This document shows positions 16,868 through 26,003 of a stretch of 64,000 nucleotides of DNA, one piece after another; within the stretch, counting starts at the first letter, position 1; the number at the start of each line of letters is the position of its first letter. The notes under the pieces were generated by a model. That model was not told the origin of the DNA and ran no database searches. It saw nothing but the letters and a program-made list of their open reading frames with translations. The stretch lies in contig NZ_JADBEF010000001.1 of assembly GCF_014873535.1 (NCBI RefSeq), positions 8,432,001 through 8,496,000 on the forward strand. The letters run 5' to 3'. The position numbers and the translations under genes are program-made. Source of the DNA: Nonomuraea africana (GTDB taxonomy: Bacteria > Actinomycetota > Actinomycetes > Streptosporangiales > Streptosporangiaceae).

Positions 16868-17895
16868 TCGTCCTGCCAAGTCCCTGGGGCCGCGGTGCTG
16901 CGCCTGACGACCAGACGGGGAGTGGCCGTCTTGAGGTCCTGGCGGGCCTCGGGATCGGCGATCAACGCCAGCATGACCTCGGCGACCTGGCCGCCCAGCG
17001 CGAAGGTGTCGCGCGAGAGCGCGGTGATCGCGGGGTGCGCGATGCGGGTCAGCACCGAGTCGTCGAAGGCCACGATCGACAGCTCGTCGGGCACCCGCAC
17101 GCCCATCTCGCCCGCGACGCCCAGCCCGGCGAGCGCCATCACGTCGCTGTCGTAGACGATGGCGGTCGGCCTGGTGCCGCGCGACAGCAGCGTCCTGGTG
17201 GCGGCCGCGCCCTCGGAGTCGCTGAAGTCGGTCGCCACCGACACCGCGTCGGCCAGCGCGAGCCGCCGGGTGGAGTCGCGCAGCGCGCGCATGCGGCGCT
17301 GGGTGTGCCGGAACGCGGGCAGCCCGGCGACGTGGGCGATGCGCCGGTGGCCGAGCGCCGCCAGGTACTCGACGATCGACAGCATCGCCTCCCTGTCGTC
17401 GGCCCACACGCTGGACAGCGAGCCGTGCCTGCCGGGGCCGCCCAGCACCACGGTCGGCACGCCCAGCTCCTCGAGCACCTCGATCCGGGGGTCGCGGACC
17501 TTGAGGTCGACCACGATGAACCCGTCGACCCGGTGCGCCGAGGCCCAGTCGCGGTAGATCTCCGTCTCCGCCTCGACGTCCTCGACGATCAGCAGGTGCA
17601 TTGCCACCGACTGCGCCGACAGACCGGCCTGCAGGCCCGAGAGCAGCTGCGCGAAGAACGGCTCCACGCCCAGCGTGCTGGCCGGCCTGGCGATCACCAG
17701 GCCGACCGCCTCAGCCCGCGCGCCGCCCAGCGCCCTGGCGGCGCTGTGCGGACGCCAGTTCATCTCCTTGGCCATCTGGAGGATGCGGGCCCTGGTCGCC
17801 TCGCCCACCCCTGGGCGCCCGTTCAGCGCGAACGACACCGCGCCCTTGGACACCCCGACCCGCTCCGCGATGTCGGCGATCGTCGGACGGCCCAC
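16864..17895 (-). CDS. LacI family transcriptional regulator of the N-glycan locus
   Basis: A 343-residue repressor. The N-terminal helix-turn-helix and hinge read GRPTIADIAERVGVSKGAVSFALNG followed by an AxAL hinge (SAARALGG), and a periplasmic-binding-protein-like effector domain fills the rest. The GTG at 17895 was preferred because AAGGAG stands 6 bases upstream and gives the standard MGRPTIADIA start. It sits between the two operons it most likely controls, with matching operators at 16854-16867 and 17964-17977. The inducer is probably a mannose-containing oligosaccharide; this is inferred from the neighbours. Confidence 0.9.
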   Translation of the reverse strand: MGRPTIADIAERVGVSKGAVSFALNGRPGVGEATRARILQMAKEMNWRPHSAARALGGARAEAVGLVIARPASTLGVEPFFAQLLSGLQAGLSAQSVAMHLLIVEDVEAETEIYRDWASAHRVDGFIVVDLKVRDPRIEVLEELGVPTVVLGGPGRHGSLSSVWADDREAMLSIVEYLAALGHRRIAHVAGLPAFRHTQRRMRALRDSTRRLALADAVSVATDFSDSEGAAATRTLLSRGTRPTAIVYDSDVMALAGLGVAGEMGVRVPDELSIVAFDDSVLTRIAHPAITALSRDTFALGGQVAEVMLALIADPEARQDLKTATPRLVVRRSTAAPGTWQDD

Positions 17896-17926
17896 GGCTG
17901 GCTCCTTCACGAGTTCATCTCAACTA

Positions 17927-17956
17927 TTGACACGGGAGTCTAGCCCGGTGGATAGT
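17927..17956 (+). promoter_or_regulatory. sigma-70-like promoter of the sugar ABC transporter operon
   Basis: A consensus -35 box TTGACA at 17927-17932 is followed after 18 bases by GATAGT at 17951-17956. The LacI-type operator begins 8 bases further on, around the expected transcription start, so repressor binding would block initiation. Confidence 0.6.
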
Positions 17957-17963
17957 CCCGCAA

Positions 17964-17977
17964 CTAGAGCGGTTTAG
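17964..17977. promoter_or_regulatory. LacI-type operator upstream of the ABC transporter operon
   Basis: CTAGAGCGGTTTAG matches the reverse complement of the operator at 16854-16867 in 13 of 14 positions. It lies between a good promoter and the Shine-Dalgarno of the substrate-binding protein gene, a classic repressor position. Confidence 0.8.
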
Positions 17978-17994
17978 TGCCGAAGGAGAGCGTC

Positions 17995-19272
17995 ATGCGA
18001 AGGTACTGGGCAGGACTGGCCGTCGTGGCCACGATGGTAGCCGGGGGCTGCGGGCTGGGCGCGGAGGAGCCTGAGGCCGCGGCGCCGAGCGCGAACGCCT
18101 CGGGGGAGGTGAAGGGCAAGGTCAGCCTGCAGACGTGGGCGCTGAAGCCGAAGTTCACCGACTACATGCAGGGCGTCATCGACGCCTTCGAGAAGAAGCA
18201 CCCGGGCGTCGAGGTCGAGTGGCTCGACCAGCCCGGCGACGGCTACTCCGAGAAGGTGCTGAGCCAGGCCGCCGGCGGCACCCTGCCCGACGTCACCAAC
18301 CTGCCGCCCGACTTCGCGCTCCCCCTGGTGAAGCAGGGCCTGCTGCTCGACGTCTCCCAGACCGACCAGAAGCTCGCCGACGAGTACGTCGCGGGCGGCA
18401 TCGACGCCTACAGGTTCGCCGGCTTCCAGGGCGTCTACGGGTACCCGTGGTACCTCAACACGGACGTCAACTACTGGAACTCCGAGCTGATGACCAAGTA
18501 CGGCCTCGACCCGAAGAAGCCGCCGACCACCTTCGACGAGCTCGTCGCCCAGGCCAGGATCCTCAAGGAGAAGTCGGGCGGCAAGGTCTACCTGATGAGC
18601 CGCAGGCCCGAGCTGGGCGACCTGTTCAAGGAAGGAGTGAAGCTCATGGCGGACGACGGCAAGAGCTTCACCTTCAACACCCCCGAGGCCGCCGCGCTGC
18701 TCGACAAGTACCGCGACGCCTTCAAGGAGGGCCTGCTGCCCCGCGACGTGCTGACCGACACCTACGCGGGCAACGCCAAGCTGTTCAACGAGGGCACCGT
18801 GGCCTGGACGACCGCCGGCGCCAACCACATCACCAGCCTGGCCACCGACAACCCGACGCTCGCCCCCAAGGTGGTGCCGTCGACCGCGATGGGCACGCCG
18901 CCGCTGTACGTGCAGGGCCTGTCGGTCTCCAAGAAGACCCAGAACGCCCCCGCCGCGATCGCCCTGGCCCGCTGGGTGACCAGCCCCGAGAACCAGGCGG
19001 CCTTCGCCCACCTGGTGAGCATCTTCCCGAGCACCAAGGCCTCGGCGAACGACCCGTTCTTCAGCAAGAGCGACGGCACCAACGCCAGTGAGGCCAAGGT
19101 CATCGCCTTCGCCTCGCTCGCCCAGGCCAAGATGCTCCAGCCGGTCGAGGTCACCGACGCGATGAGCAAGTTCATCAGGCAGCAGTTCGCGCTCGCGATC
19201 AGCGGCGAGATCACCTCCAAGGAGGCCCTCGACGCCGCTGTGGCCAAGTGCGACGAACTCCTCCAGAACTGA
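17995..19272 (+). CDS. ABC transporter sugar-binding lipoprotein (CUT1 type)
   Basis: A 425-residue extracellular solute-binding protein of family 1. The signal peptide ends in the lipobox VAGGC, followed by an Ala/Glu-rich linker and the typical CUT1 fold, starting VSLQTWALKPKF and including EKKHPGVEVEW. Start ATG at 17995 with GAAGGAG 6 bases upstream; an upstream GTG would overlap the operator. It should capture oligosaccharides released by the GH85 enzyme and hand them to the permeases that follow. No ATPase gene is present, as usual in actinobacteria where one shared MsiK-type ATPase serves several importers. Confidence 0.9.
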   Translation: MRRYWAGLAVVATMVAGGCGLGAEEPEAAAPSANASGEVKGKVSLQTWALKPKFTDYMQGVIDAFEKKHPGVEVEWLDQPGDGYSEKVLSQAAGGTLPDVTNLPPDFALPLVKQGLLLDVSQTDQKLADEYVAGGIDAYRFAGFQGVYGYPWYLNTDVNYWNSELMTKYGLDPKKPPTTFDELVAQARILKEKSGGKVYLMSRRPELGDLFKEGVKLMADDGKSFTFNTPEAAALLDKYRDAFKEGLLPRDVLTDTYAGNAKLFNEGTVAWTTAGANHITSLATDNPTLAPKVVPSTAMGTPPLYVQGLSVSKKTQNAPAAIALARWVTSPENQAAFAHLVSIFPSTKASANDPFFSKSDGTNASEAKVIAFASLAQAKMLQPVEVTDAMSKFIRQQFALAISGEITSKEALDAAVAKCDELLQN

Positions 19273-20144
19273 TGACCCATCGGCGCTGGTTCACTCCATG
19301 GCTGTTGGTGGCGCCCGCCGCGGTCTGGCTGTTCGTGTTCAACATCTGGCCGTCGATCAACACGGTGGTCCTGGCGTTCACGAACGCCAAGCCGCTGGGC
19401 GGCGGGCGCTTCACCGGCCTGGCGAACTTCACGCGGGTGCTGAACGACGATCAACTCGCCGACGCGCTGCTCAACAGCATCGTGTTCATGGTGGTCTGCC
19501 TGCCGCTGCTCACGATGCTGCCGCTGCTGATCGCGGTTCTGGTGGAGAAGAAGCTGCCCGGCATCATGTTCTTCCGCACCGCCTTCTACACCCCTGTCGT
19601 TGCCTCGGCCGTCGTGGTCGCGCTGATCTGGGGCTGGATGCTGAACGACCGCGGCCTGGTGAACGGCTTCGCCCAGTGGCTCGGCGTCATCGCCGCGCCG
19701 ATCCCCTTCCTGACCGACCGCTGGCTGCTGCTCTTCAGCGCGATCAGCCTGACCGTCTGGAAGGGGCTCGGGTACTACATGATCATCTATCTGTCGGCCC
19801 TCGGGAACGTCAGGCGCGAACTCCACGAGGCGGCGGCGGTCGACGGCGCCGGTCCCGTGCGCAGGTTCTGGAGCGTCACCGTGCCTGGCGTGCGCAACAC
19901 GATGCTGCTGGTCTCGGTACTGGTGTCGGTCTCGGCCCTCAGGGTCTTCTCCGAGCTGTACGTGCTCTCCAACGGCACGGGAGGGCCTGGCGGCCGGGAC
20001 ATGTCGGTCGTGATGCTGATCCAGATGTACAGCCGGGGCTTCACCGGCCATCTCGGCTACGCCTCCGCGCTCAGCATCGTCCTGCTCGTCGTCACGATCG
20101 GCCCGATGCTCCTGCTCCTGCGGCTCAACAGGAAGGCGGCCTGA
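19272..20144 (+). CDS. sugar ABC transporter permease 1
   Basis: A 290-residue inner-membrane permease of the MalF/UgpA type with six predicted transmembrane segments. The EAA-type loop that contacts the ATPase reads ELHEAAAVDGAGPVRRFWSVTVP. The ATG overlaps the preceding stop (TGATG), so translation is coupled to the binding protein. It forms the channel with the next gene. Confidence 0.9.
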   Translation: MTHRRWFTPWLLVAPAAVWLFVFNIWPSINTVVLAFTNAKPLGGGRFTGLANFTRVLNDDQLADALLNSIVFMVVCLPLLTMLPLLIAVLVEKKLPGIMFFRTAFYTPVVASAVVVALIWGWMLNDRGLVNGFAQWLGVIAAPIPFLTDRWLLLFSAISLTVWKGLGYYMIIYLSALGNVRRELHEAAAVDGAGPVRRFWSVTVPGVRNTMLLVSVLVSVSALRVFSELYVLSNGTGGPGGRDMSVVMLIQMYSRGFTGHLGYASALSIVLLVVTIGPMLLLLRLNRKAA

Positions 20145-20145
20145 G

Positions 20146-21012
20146 GTGGCGGCACACGCCAAGTCCGCGCGCCACAGCGGCTTCAACACGATCACCACGG
20201 GCGAGAAGGTGCTGCGCTACACGCTGCTCCTGGTCGTGCTGGCGATCACCGTCTCGCCGTTCCTCTGGCAGCTGTCCACCTCGCTCAAGAGCCTGGACGA
20301 GGACATCTACGCGCAGACGCCGACCTTCCTGCCCGAGCACCCGACGCTCGACAACTACGTCAAGGTGGCCGAGACCATCCCCGTCTGGTCCTACGCCGCC
20401 AACTCGCTCGTCGTGGCCGTCATCGTGGTCGCGGGGAACGCCGTCGGCGCCACCATCGCGGGATACGCCCTGGCCAAGCTCCGTTTCAGGGGCGCGAAGC
20501 TGCTGATGGGCCTGTTCCTGGCCACGCTCGTGTTGCCGGGCGAGGTGACGATCATCTCGCAGTACGTCACCGTCCGCGGCCTCGGCCTGGCCGACACCCT
20601 TGTGGGCGTGGCATTGCCCGGCGCCATCGGGATGCTTAACGTGCTGTTGATGCGTACGGCGTTCCAGGCGATCCCCCCCGAGATGGACGAGGCCGCCATC
20701 ATCGACGGCGCGACGGCCTGGCAGCGGCTGCGCCACATCGGGCTGCCGAACGTGCGCGGCATGCTCAGCGTCATCACGATCTTCGCCTTCATCGGCGCCT
20801 GGGATGATTTCCTGTGGCCGCTGATCGTCCTCACCAATCCGGAGAACTACACCCTCACCGTCGGCCTGCAGTACCTCAACGGCACGTTCAGCGCCAACCC
20901 CCGGCTCATCGCGGCCGGCACGATGATCTCCTTCCTGCCGATCGTGATCGTGTTCGCCGCACTCCAGCGGTTCTTCTTCAGGGGCGTCGAGGAAGGCGCG
21001 ATCAAGGGTTGA
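20146..21012 (+). CDS. sugar ABC transporter permease 2
   Basis: A 288-residue permease of the MalG/UgpE type with six predicted transmembrane segments. The EAA loop reads EMDEAAIIDGATAWQRLRHIGLP. GTG start one base after the previous stop. It is the second half of the channel and is followed 27 bases later by the alpha-mannosidase gene in the same direction. Confidence 0.9.
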   Translation: MAAHAKSARHSGFNTITTGEKVLRYTLLLVVLAITVSPFLWQLSTSLKSLDEDIYAQTPTFLPEHPTLDNYVKVAETIPVWSYAANSLVVAVIVVAGNAVGATIAGYALAKLRFRGAKLLMGLFLATLVLPGEVTIISQYVTVRGLGLADTLVGVALPGAIGMLNVLLMRTAFQAIPPEMDEAAIIDGATAWQRLRHIGLPNVRGMLSVITIFAFIGAWDDFLWPLIVLTNPENYTLTVGLQYLNGTFSANPRLIAAGTMISFLPIVIVFAALQRFFFRGVEEGAIKG

Positions 21013-21039
21013 TCGTTCACATCACCAGGGAGTCCTTCG

Positions 21040-24000
21040 ATGCATGACGACCGCAATCTGGTCGAAGCCCGTCTCAAGCGCGTCCTCGACGAGCGCATCC
21101 GCCCGGCCGTGTACCCCGAGGCCGTGCCGCTGGAGGTGACCGTCTGGCACGCGCCGGGCGAGCCGGTGCCGGTGGCCGAGGGGCTGGCGGCCGTGCCCGA
21201 GCCGATCGCGGTCGGCGACAGGTGGGGCGCTCCCTGGGGCACCAGCTGGTTCACCGTGACGGGCACGGTGCCCGTGGAGTGGGCCGGCAGAAGCGTCGAG
21301 GCGATCCTCGATCTCGGGTTCGACGAGAACATGCCAGGCTTCCAGTGCGAGGGGCTCGTCTACCGTCCCGACGGCACCCCGGTGAAGGGGCTCAACCCGC
21401 GCAACCAGTGGGTCCGCGTGGGCGCGCCGGTCGAGGGCGGGGAAGAGGTGCGGCTGCACGTCGAGGCCGCGTCCAACCCCGTCATCCTCGACTACCACCC
21501 TTTCCTGCCGACCAAGCTCGGCGACAAGGAGACGGCGGGCACCGAGCCGCAGTACCGGCTGGCCCGCATGGACCTGGCGGTCTTCGACGAGGTCGTGTGG
21601 CAGCTGGTGATCGACCTGGAGGTGCTGGGCGAGCTCATGCGCGAGCTGCCGGTCGAGGGCGCGCGCCGCTGGGAGATCCTGCGCGCGGTGGAGCGGGCGC
21701 TCGACGCGGTCGACCTGCAGGACGTGAACGGCACCGCGGCCGCCGCCCGCGAGCACCTCGCCGGTGTCCTGGCCACGCCCGCGGAGCCCTCCGCGCACCG
21801 CATCAGCGCCGTCGGCCACGCGCACATCGACTCGGCCTGGCTGTGGCCGCTCCGCGAGACCGTCCGCAAGGTGGCCCGCACCACGTCCAACATGACCGCG
21901 CTGCTGGAGGACGAGCCGGACTTCGTCTTCGCCATGTCACAGGCCCAGCAGTGGGCCTGGGTCAAGGAGCACCGGCCCGAGGTCTGGGCCAGGGTGACCA
22001 AGGCGGTGGCCGCGGGGCGGTTCGTGCCGACGGGCGGCATGTGGGTGGAGTCCGACACGAACATGCCCGGCTCCGAGGCGATGGCCAGGCAGTTCGTGCA
22101 CGGCAAGCGGTTCTTCCTGGACGAGTTCGGCATCGAGAACGACGAGGTGTGGCTGCCCGACACGTTCGGCTTCGCGGCCGGACTGCCCCAGATCATCAAG
22201 GCCGCGGGAGCGAAGCGGCTGCTCACCCAGAAGATCTCGTGGAGCCAGACCAACAAGTTCCCGCACCACACCTTCCTCTGGGAGGGCATCGACGGCACCA
22301 GGATCTTCACCCACTTCCCGCCCGTCGACACCTACAACTGCTCGATGAAGGGCAGCGAGATCGCCCACGCGGCGCGCAACTTCAAGGACAAGGGCGTCGC
22401 GCGGCACTCCCTCGCACCCACCGGCTGGGGCGACGGAGGCGGCGGCACCACCCGCGAGATGGTCGCCAAGGCGGCCAGGCTGCGCGACCTGGAGGGCTCG
22501 GCCACCGTCACGTGGGAGACGCCCGCCGACTTCTTCGCCAAGGCCGAGGCGGAGTACCCCAACCCGCCCGTGTGGGTCGGCGAGCTCTACCTCGAGCTGC
22601 ACCGGGCCACGCTCACCAGCCAGGCCAAGACCAAGCAGGGCAACAGGCGCAGCGAGTCGCTGCTGCGCGAGGCCGAGCTGTGGGCCGCGACCGCCGCCGT
22701 CAGGACCGGCCACCCCTACCCCTACGAGCAGCTCGACCGCATCTGGAAGACGGTGCTGCTGCACCAGTTCCACGACATCCTGCCCGGCTCGTCCATCGCC
22801 TGGGTGCACCGCGAGGCCGAGAGGACGTACGCGGCCGTGGCGGCGGAGCTGGGCGGCGTCATCGACGCCGCGCAGCGCGCACTGGCCGGTGACCCCTCCT
22901 CCGGCGGACAGCTCGTGTTCAACGCCGCCCCGCACGCCCGCCACGGCGTCGCGGCGGGCGGCGCCTCGGCCGCCGTCGCCGAGCGCGCCACGGACCTCCG
23001 TCCTCGCGACGGGGGCGGCTACGTGCTCGACAACGGCCTGCTCCGCGTGGAGATCGACGAGCACGGCCTGGTCAGGTCGGCGTACGACCTGGCGGCCGAG
23101 CGGGAGACCGTCGCTCCCGGCAGGGCGGCCAACCTCCTGCAGATCCACCCCGACTTCCCCAACATGTGGGACGCCTGGGACGTCGACGAGTTCTACCGCA
23201 ACACGGTCACCGACCTCGTGGACGCCGACGAGGTCGCCCCCGGCGACGAGCCGGGCTCGGTCCGCGTCGTCCGCTCCTTCGGGAGCTCGAAGGCCGTGCA
23301 GTCGCTCAGCCTGAGCGGCAAACGACTCGACATCAGGACCGAGGTCGACTGGCACGAGACCGAGAAGTTCCTCAAGCTGGCCTTCCCCCTCGACGTGCAC
23401 GCCGAGCGCTACGCCTCGGAGAGCCAGTACGGCCACGCCCACCGCGCCACCCACACCAACACGAGCTGGGAGGCCGCCAAGTTCGAGGCGTGCAACCACC
23501 GCTTCGTGCACATGGAGGAGCCCGGCTGGGGCGTGGCGCTGGTCACCGACTCGACCTACGGCCACGACGTGACGCGCACGGTCCGCGCCGAGGACTCCGG
23601 CACGACCACCACGCTCAGGATCTCGCTGCTGCGCGCACCGCGCTTCCCCGACCCCGAGACCGACCAGGGCGTGCACCGCTTCCACCACGCGCTCGTGCCC
23701 GGCGCGACGATCGGCGACGCGGTCCGCGAGGGCTACTTCGTCAACCTGCCCGAACGGCGGGTCCCCGGCGCCGCCGAGGTCCCCCCGCTGGTCACGATCG
23801 ACAACGACGCGGTCGTCGTGACGGCCGTCAAGCTGGCCGACGACGGGAGCGGCGACGTGATCGTGCGCTTCCACGAGGCGCACGGCGGCAGGGCCAGGGC
23901 GACGCTGACCGCGGGCTTCCCCGTCACCGGCGTCTCGGCGACGGACCTGCTGGAGCGGCCCCTCGCGCAGCCGCGGCGCGAGGGGAACACGGTGGCCCTG

Positions 24001-24045
24001 GCGCTGCGGCCGTTCGAACTGGTCACCCTCCGCCTGAGCCGCTGA
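21040..24045 (+). CDS. GH38 alpha-mannosidase
   Basis: A 1001-residue cytoplasmic class II alpha-mannosidase (no signal peptide). The N-terminal ancillary region runs to about residue 250. The GH38 domain then shows zinc-site residues in HAHID (260-264) and the nucleophile in WLPDTFGF (D374), followed by the middle three-helix domain and large beta-sandwich C-terminal domains. It removes alpha-linked mannose from imported oligosaccharides. Being last in the importer operon, it should be induced with transport. Length is normal for bacterial GH38 enzymes. Linkage preference cannot be read from the sequence. Confidence 0.93.
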   Translation: MHDDRNLVEARLKRVLDERIRPAVYPEAVPLEVTVWHAPGEPVPVAEGLAAVPEPIAVGDRWGAPWGTSWFTVTGTVPVEWAGRSVEAILDLGFDENMPGFQCEGLVYRPDGTPVKGLNPRNQWVRVGAPVEGGEEVRLHVEAASNPVILDYHPFLPTKLGDKETAGTEPQYRLARMDLAVFDEVVWQLVIDLEVLGELMRELPVEGARRWEILRAVERALDAVDLQDVNGTAAAAREHLAGVLATPAEPSAHRISAVGHAHIDSAWLWPLRETVRKVARTTSNMTALLEDEPDFVFAMSQAQQWAWVKEHRPEVWARVTKAVAAGRFVPTGGMWVESDTNMPGSEAMARQFVHGKRFFLDEFGIENDEVWLPDTFGFAAGLPQIIKAAGAKRLLTQKISWSQTNKFPHHTFLWEGIDGTRIFTHFPPVDTYNCSMKGSEIAHAARNFKDKGVARHSLAPTGWGDGGGGTTREMVAKAARLRDLEGSATVTWETPADFFAKAEAEYPNPPVWVGELYLELHRATLTSQAKTKQGNRRSESLLREAELWAATAAVRTGHPYPYEQLDRIWKTVLLHQFHDILPGSSIAWVHREAERTYAAVAAELGGVIDAAQRALAGDPSSGGQLVFNAAPHARHGVAAGGASAAVAERATDLRPRDGGGYVLDNGLLRVEIDEHGLVRSAYDLAAERETVAPGRAANLLQIHPDFPNMWDAWDVDEFYRNTVTDLVDADEVAPGDEPGSVRVVRSFGSSKAVQSLSLSGKRLDIRTEVDWHETEKFLKLAFPLDVHAERYASESQYGHAHRATHTNTSWEAAKFEACNHRFVHMEEPGWGVALVTDSTYGHDVTRTVRAEDSGTTTTLRISLLRAPRFPDPETDQGVHRFHHALVPGATIGDAVREGYFVNLPERRVPGAAEVPPLVTIDNDAVVVTAVKLADDGSGDVIVRFHEAHGGRARATLTAGFPVTGVSATDLLERPLAQPRREGNTVALALRPFELVTLRLSR

Positions 24046-24089
24046 CGCGGGGCGCTTCCTGACGGGCTTTTTTCGGGTGCGGTGGTGCC

Positions 24090-24265
24090 TCAGAGGGTGA
24101 CCACCGTGCCCGACAGGCGGGCGCGCTCCGCCGCCCAGACGACGCGATGGGTGGCCAGGCTCGCGGCCGCGTCGGAGCGCAGCAGACCCGGATCGCCGGT
24201 GGAGACGGTCCCTTTGAAGCGCGGCCGCGTCTTGGACCACAGCCTCTTCTTTGTCGCGGCCGGTC
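24090..24265 (-). pseudogene. C-terminal fragment of a Gfo/Idh/MocA-type oxidoreductase
   Basis: The minus strand reads TGDPGLLRSDAAASLATH and then VVWAAERARLSGTVVTL before a TGA at 24092-24090. This resembles the end of Gfo/Idh/MocA-family sugar dehydrogenases. The frame stays open for about 20 more residues upstream without a plausible start or NAD-binding domain, so only the last 40-60 residues survive. Family assignment is from memory of the C-terminal pattern and is moderate. The rest of the 24046-24422 gap holds no recognised feature. Confidence 0.45.
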
Positions 24266-24422
24266 CTCTGGGGCGCGGCCTCTCCGTCGGATAGTGGCCC
24301 GCCCCCGAATTCAGGCCGACCCCCGAGATCCAGGGCGGCCCCTCAATCCAGGCCAGCCACTCACAGCCAGGTTGGCGCCCCGGATCGCGGTCGCTTCTCC
24401 AGGGCGCGGTGGCCCTTCGGGG

Positions 24423-26003
24423 TTAGTCCTTCGGGTTGCGGCTGGGGCGCAGGAGCGCCTCGGCCAGGGCGAGCATGGTCTCCTCCAGCGCTCCGAGCCG
24501 CTTGGTGAGGTCGGTGGTGGCGGGCTCGACGATGCCGGTGACGCTCTCGGCCAGCTCGGCGCGGTCGGGACGGGCCGCGACGGCGTCGGCGAGAGCGGCC
24601 GCCGCGGCGGTCAGCCGCTCGTCGATGGCGTCGAGGCGCTTGACGTGCGCGATCGTCTGGGTGTCGAGCAGCTCGCCGACGCGCTCGCTGATGCTCAGCG
24701 TGACGGGCAGCTGGCCGACGCGCTGGTTGACGGCCTCCACGCGGTCGTCGATGGCCTCGAGGTGCTCATTGGCCTTGTCGGCGGTGGTGGACATGCCGGT
24801 GAGCGTGGCGTCGACGCCGTCGAAGCGGGTGACGATGCGCTCCTCGACCTCCGACAGGCGCTCCTCGAGCATGTCGAGGTGGGTGCCCAGGTCGTTGAAG
24901 CGGCCCTCGACACGGGTGGCGGTCTCGCTGAGCTGGCTGCCGGTGCCCGCCATGCGCTCGTCGAGCGCGGTGAAGCGGCCGTCGATGCGCCCGTCGAGCC
25001 CGTCGAAGCGATCGTCGTGCCGGCCGAGGTGGCCGTCGACGCTGCCGAGCCGCTGGTCGAGGCCGGCCAGGCGGGAGTCGAGCCCGCCGAGGCGGCCGTC
25101 GACGCCGTCGAGGCGGGTGTCGATGTCGGCCAGGCACCCATCGGCCGTCTCGATGCGGCCGTCGACGCTGTTGAGCCTGGCGTCGACGGCGATGAGGCGG
25201 CCGTCGACCCGGTCGACCCTGCTGTCAAGGCCGTCGAGCCGGCCCGCGAGCCGGCTCTCGGTGTCGCCGAGCTTGGCGCCGACCTCCTCGATCGAGGCGG
25301 ACAGCAGCTCGGTGGAGGCGGTCATGGCCTCGTCGACGGTCTTGAGCTTGGCGTCGAGGGCCCCGGGCAGCGCGCTCACCCCGGTCTCGATGCGGTCGGT
25401 GCGGGCGGTCAGCTCGGCCATCGACTTGTCGAGCCTGGTGAAGCGGTTGGCCGCGGCCTCCATGCTCGCGTTGAGCTGGCTCAGCTTGCCCGCGAAGTCG
25501 CCCAGGCGCTGGGAGATGCCCTCGCTGCTCTCGATGACCGACTGGAGCCGGTTGAGCGCCTCGTCGACGCTCTCGCTCACGGTGCCCACGTCGGCCCAGA
25601 GGCTGGGCAGCTCGATCACCGGCTTGACCCGCTCGCTGACCGACTCGACGCGCGCGTCGACGTTGCCGACCTGCTCGCCGACGGCGTCGACGTGGTCGCG
25701 CACCGCCTCGACGTGCTGGGCCAGGCCCTCGGCCCAGGACGGTGGTCTGGTGGTGATGTCGTCCAGGCGGCCGCTCACCGTCTCGAGCGTGCCGCTGAGG
25801 CCGCCGAGCTCGCGCTCGCGCACCTCGCGCAGCAGCCACTCCATGCCCTCAAGCCGCTGGCGGATCTCGTCGAGCACGGCGCCCTGGGTGCGCTGTTCGT
25901 AGACGTGGTCCTGGGCGGCACGCGCGAGCAGCTCGCGCATCCTGTCGGAGATGGCGGTCTGGCTGCCTGCCTGGAGAAGGGTGGTGTGGTTGGAGTGATC
26001 CAC
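24423..26003 (-). CDS. long coiled-coil protein with LDxRLxxVDGRL-type heptads
   Basis: A 526-residue hydrophilic, almost entirely helical protein with no membrane segment and no cysteine except one. Residues about 250-355 consist of near-perfect heptads of the form LDxRLxxVDGRL, giving a register like that of apolipoprotein or tropomyosin-type rods. The N-terminal region (residues 20-60) and the C-terminus are more ordinary helices. The GTG at 26003 is preferred because GAAGGAG lies just upstream; a GTG five codons earlier would overlap that ribosome site. I do not recognise a function. A cytoskeletal, scaffold or DNA-spacing role would fit a rod of this length, but nothing in the sequence decides. 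Confidence 0.75.
   Translation of the reverse strand: MDHSNHTTLLQAGSQTAISDRMRELLARAAQDHVYEQRTQGAVLDEIRQRLEGMEWLLREVRERELGGLSGTLETVSGRLDDITTRPPSWAEGLAQHVEAVRDHVDAVGEQVGNVDARVESVSERVKPVIELPSLWADVGTVSESVDEALNRLQSVIESSEGISQRLGDFAGKLSQLNASMEAAANRFTRLDKSMAELTARTDRIETGVSALPGALDAKLKTVDEAMTASTELLSASIEEVGAKLGDTESRLAGRLDGLDSRVDRVDGRLIAVDARLNSVDGRIETADGCLADIDTRLDGVDGRLGGLDSRLAGLDQRLGSVDGHLGRHDDRFDGLDGRIDGRFTALDERMAGTGSQLSETATRVEGRFNDLGTHLDMLEERLSEVEERIVTRFDGVDATLTGMSTTADKANEHLEAIDDRVEAVNQRVGQLPVTLSISERVGELLDTQTIAHVKRLDAIDERLTAAAAALADAVAARPDRAELAESVTGIVEPATTDLTKRLGALEETMLALAEALLRPSRNPKD

Noticed and set aside
13166-17407. Open frame of 1413 codons on the minus strand
   Set aside because: Only its 3' part from ATG 15583 is the GH85 gene. 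The upstream part is an arginine/proline-rich shadow of the GH5 and LacI genes in another frame.
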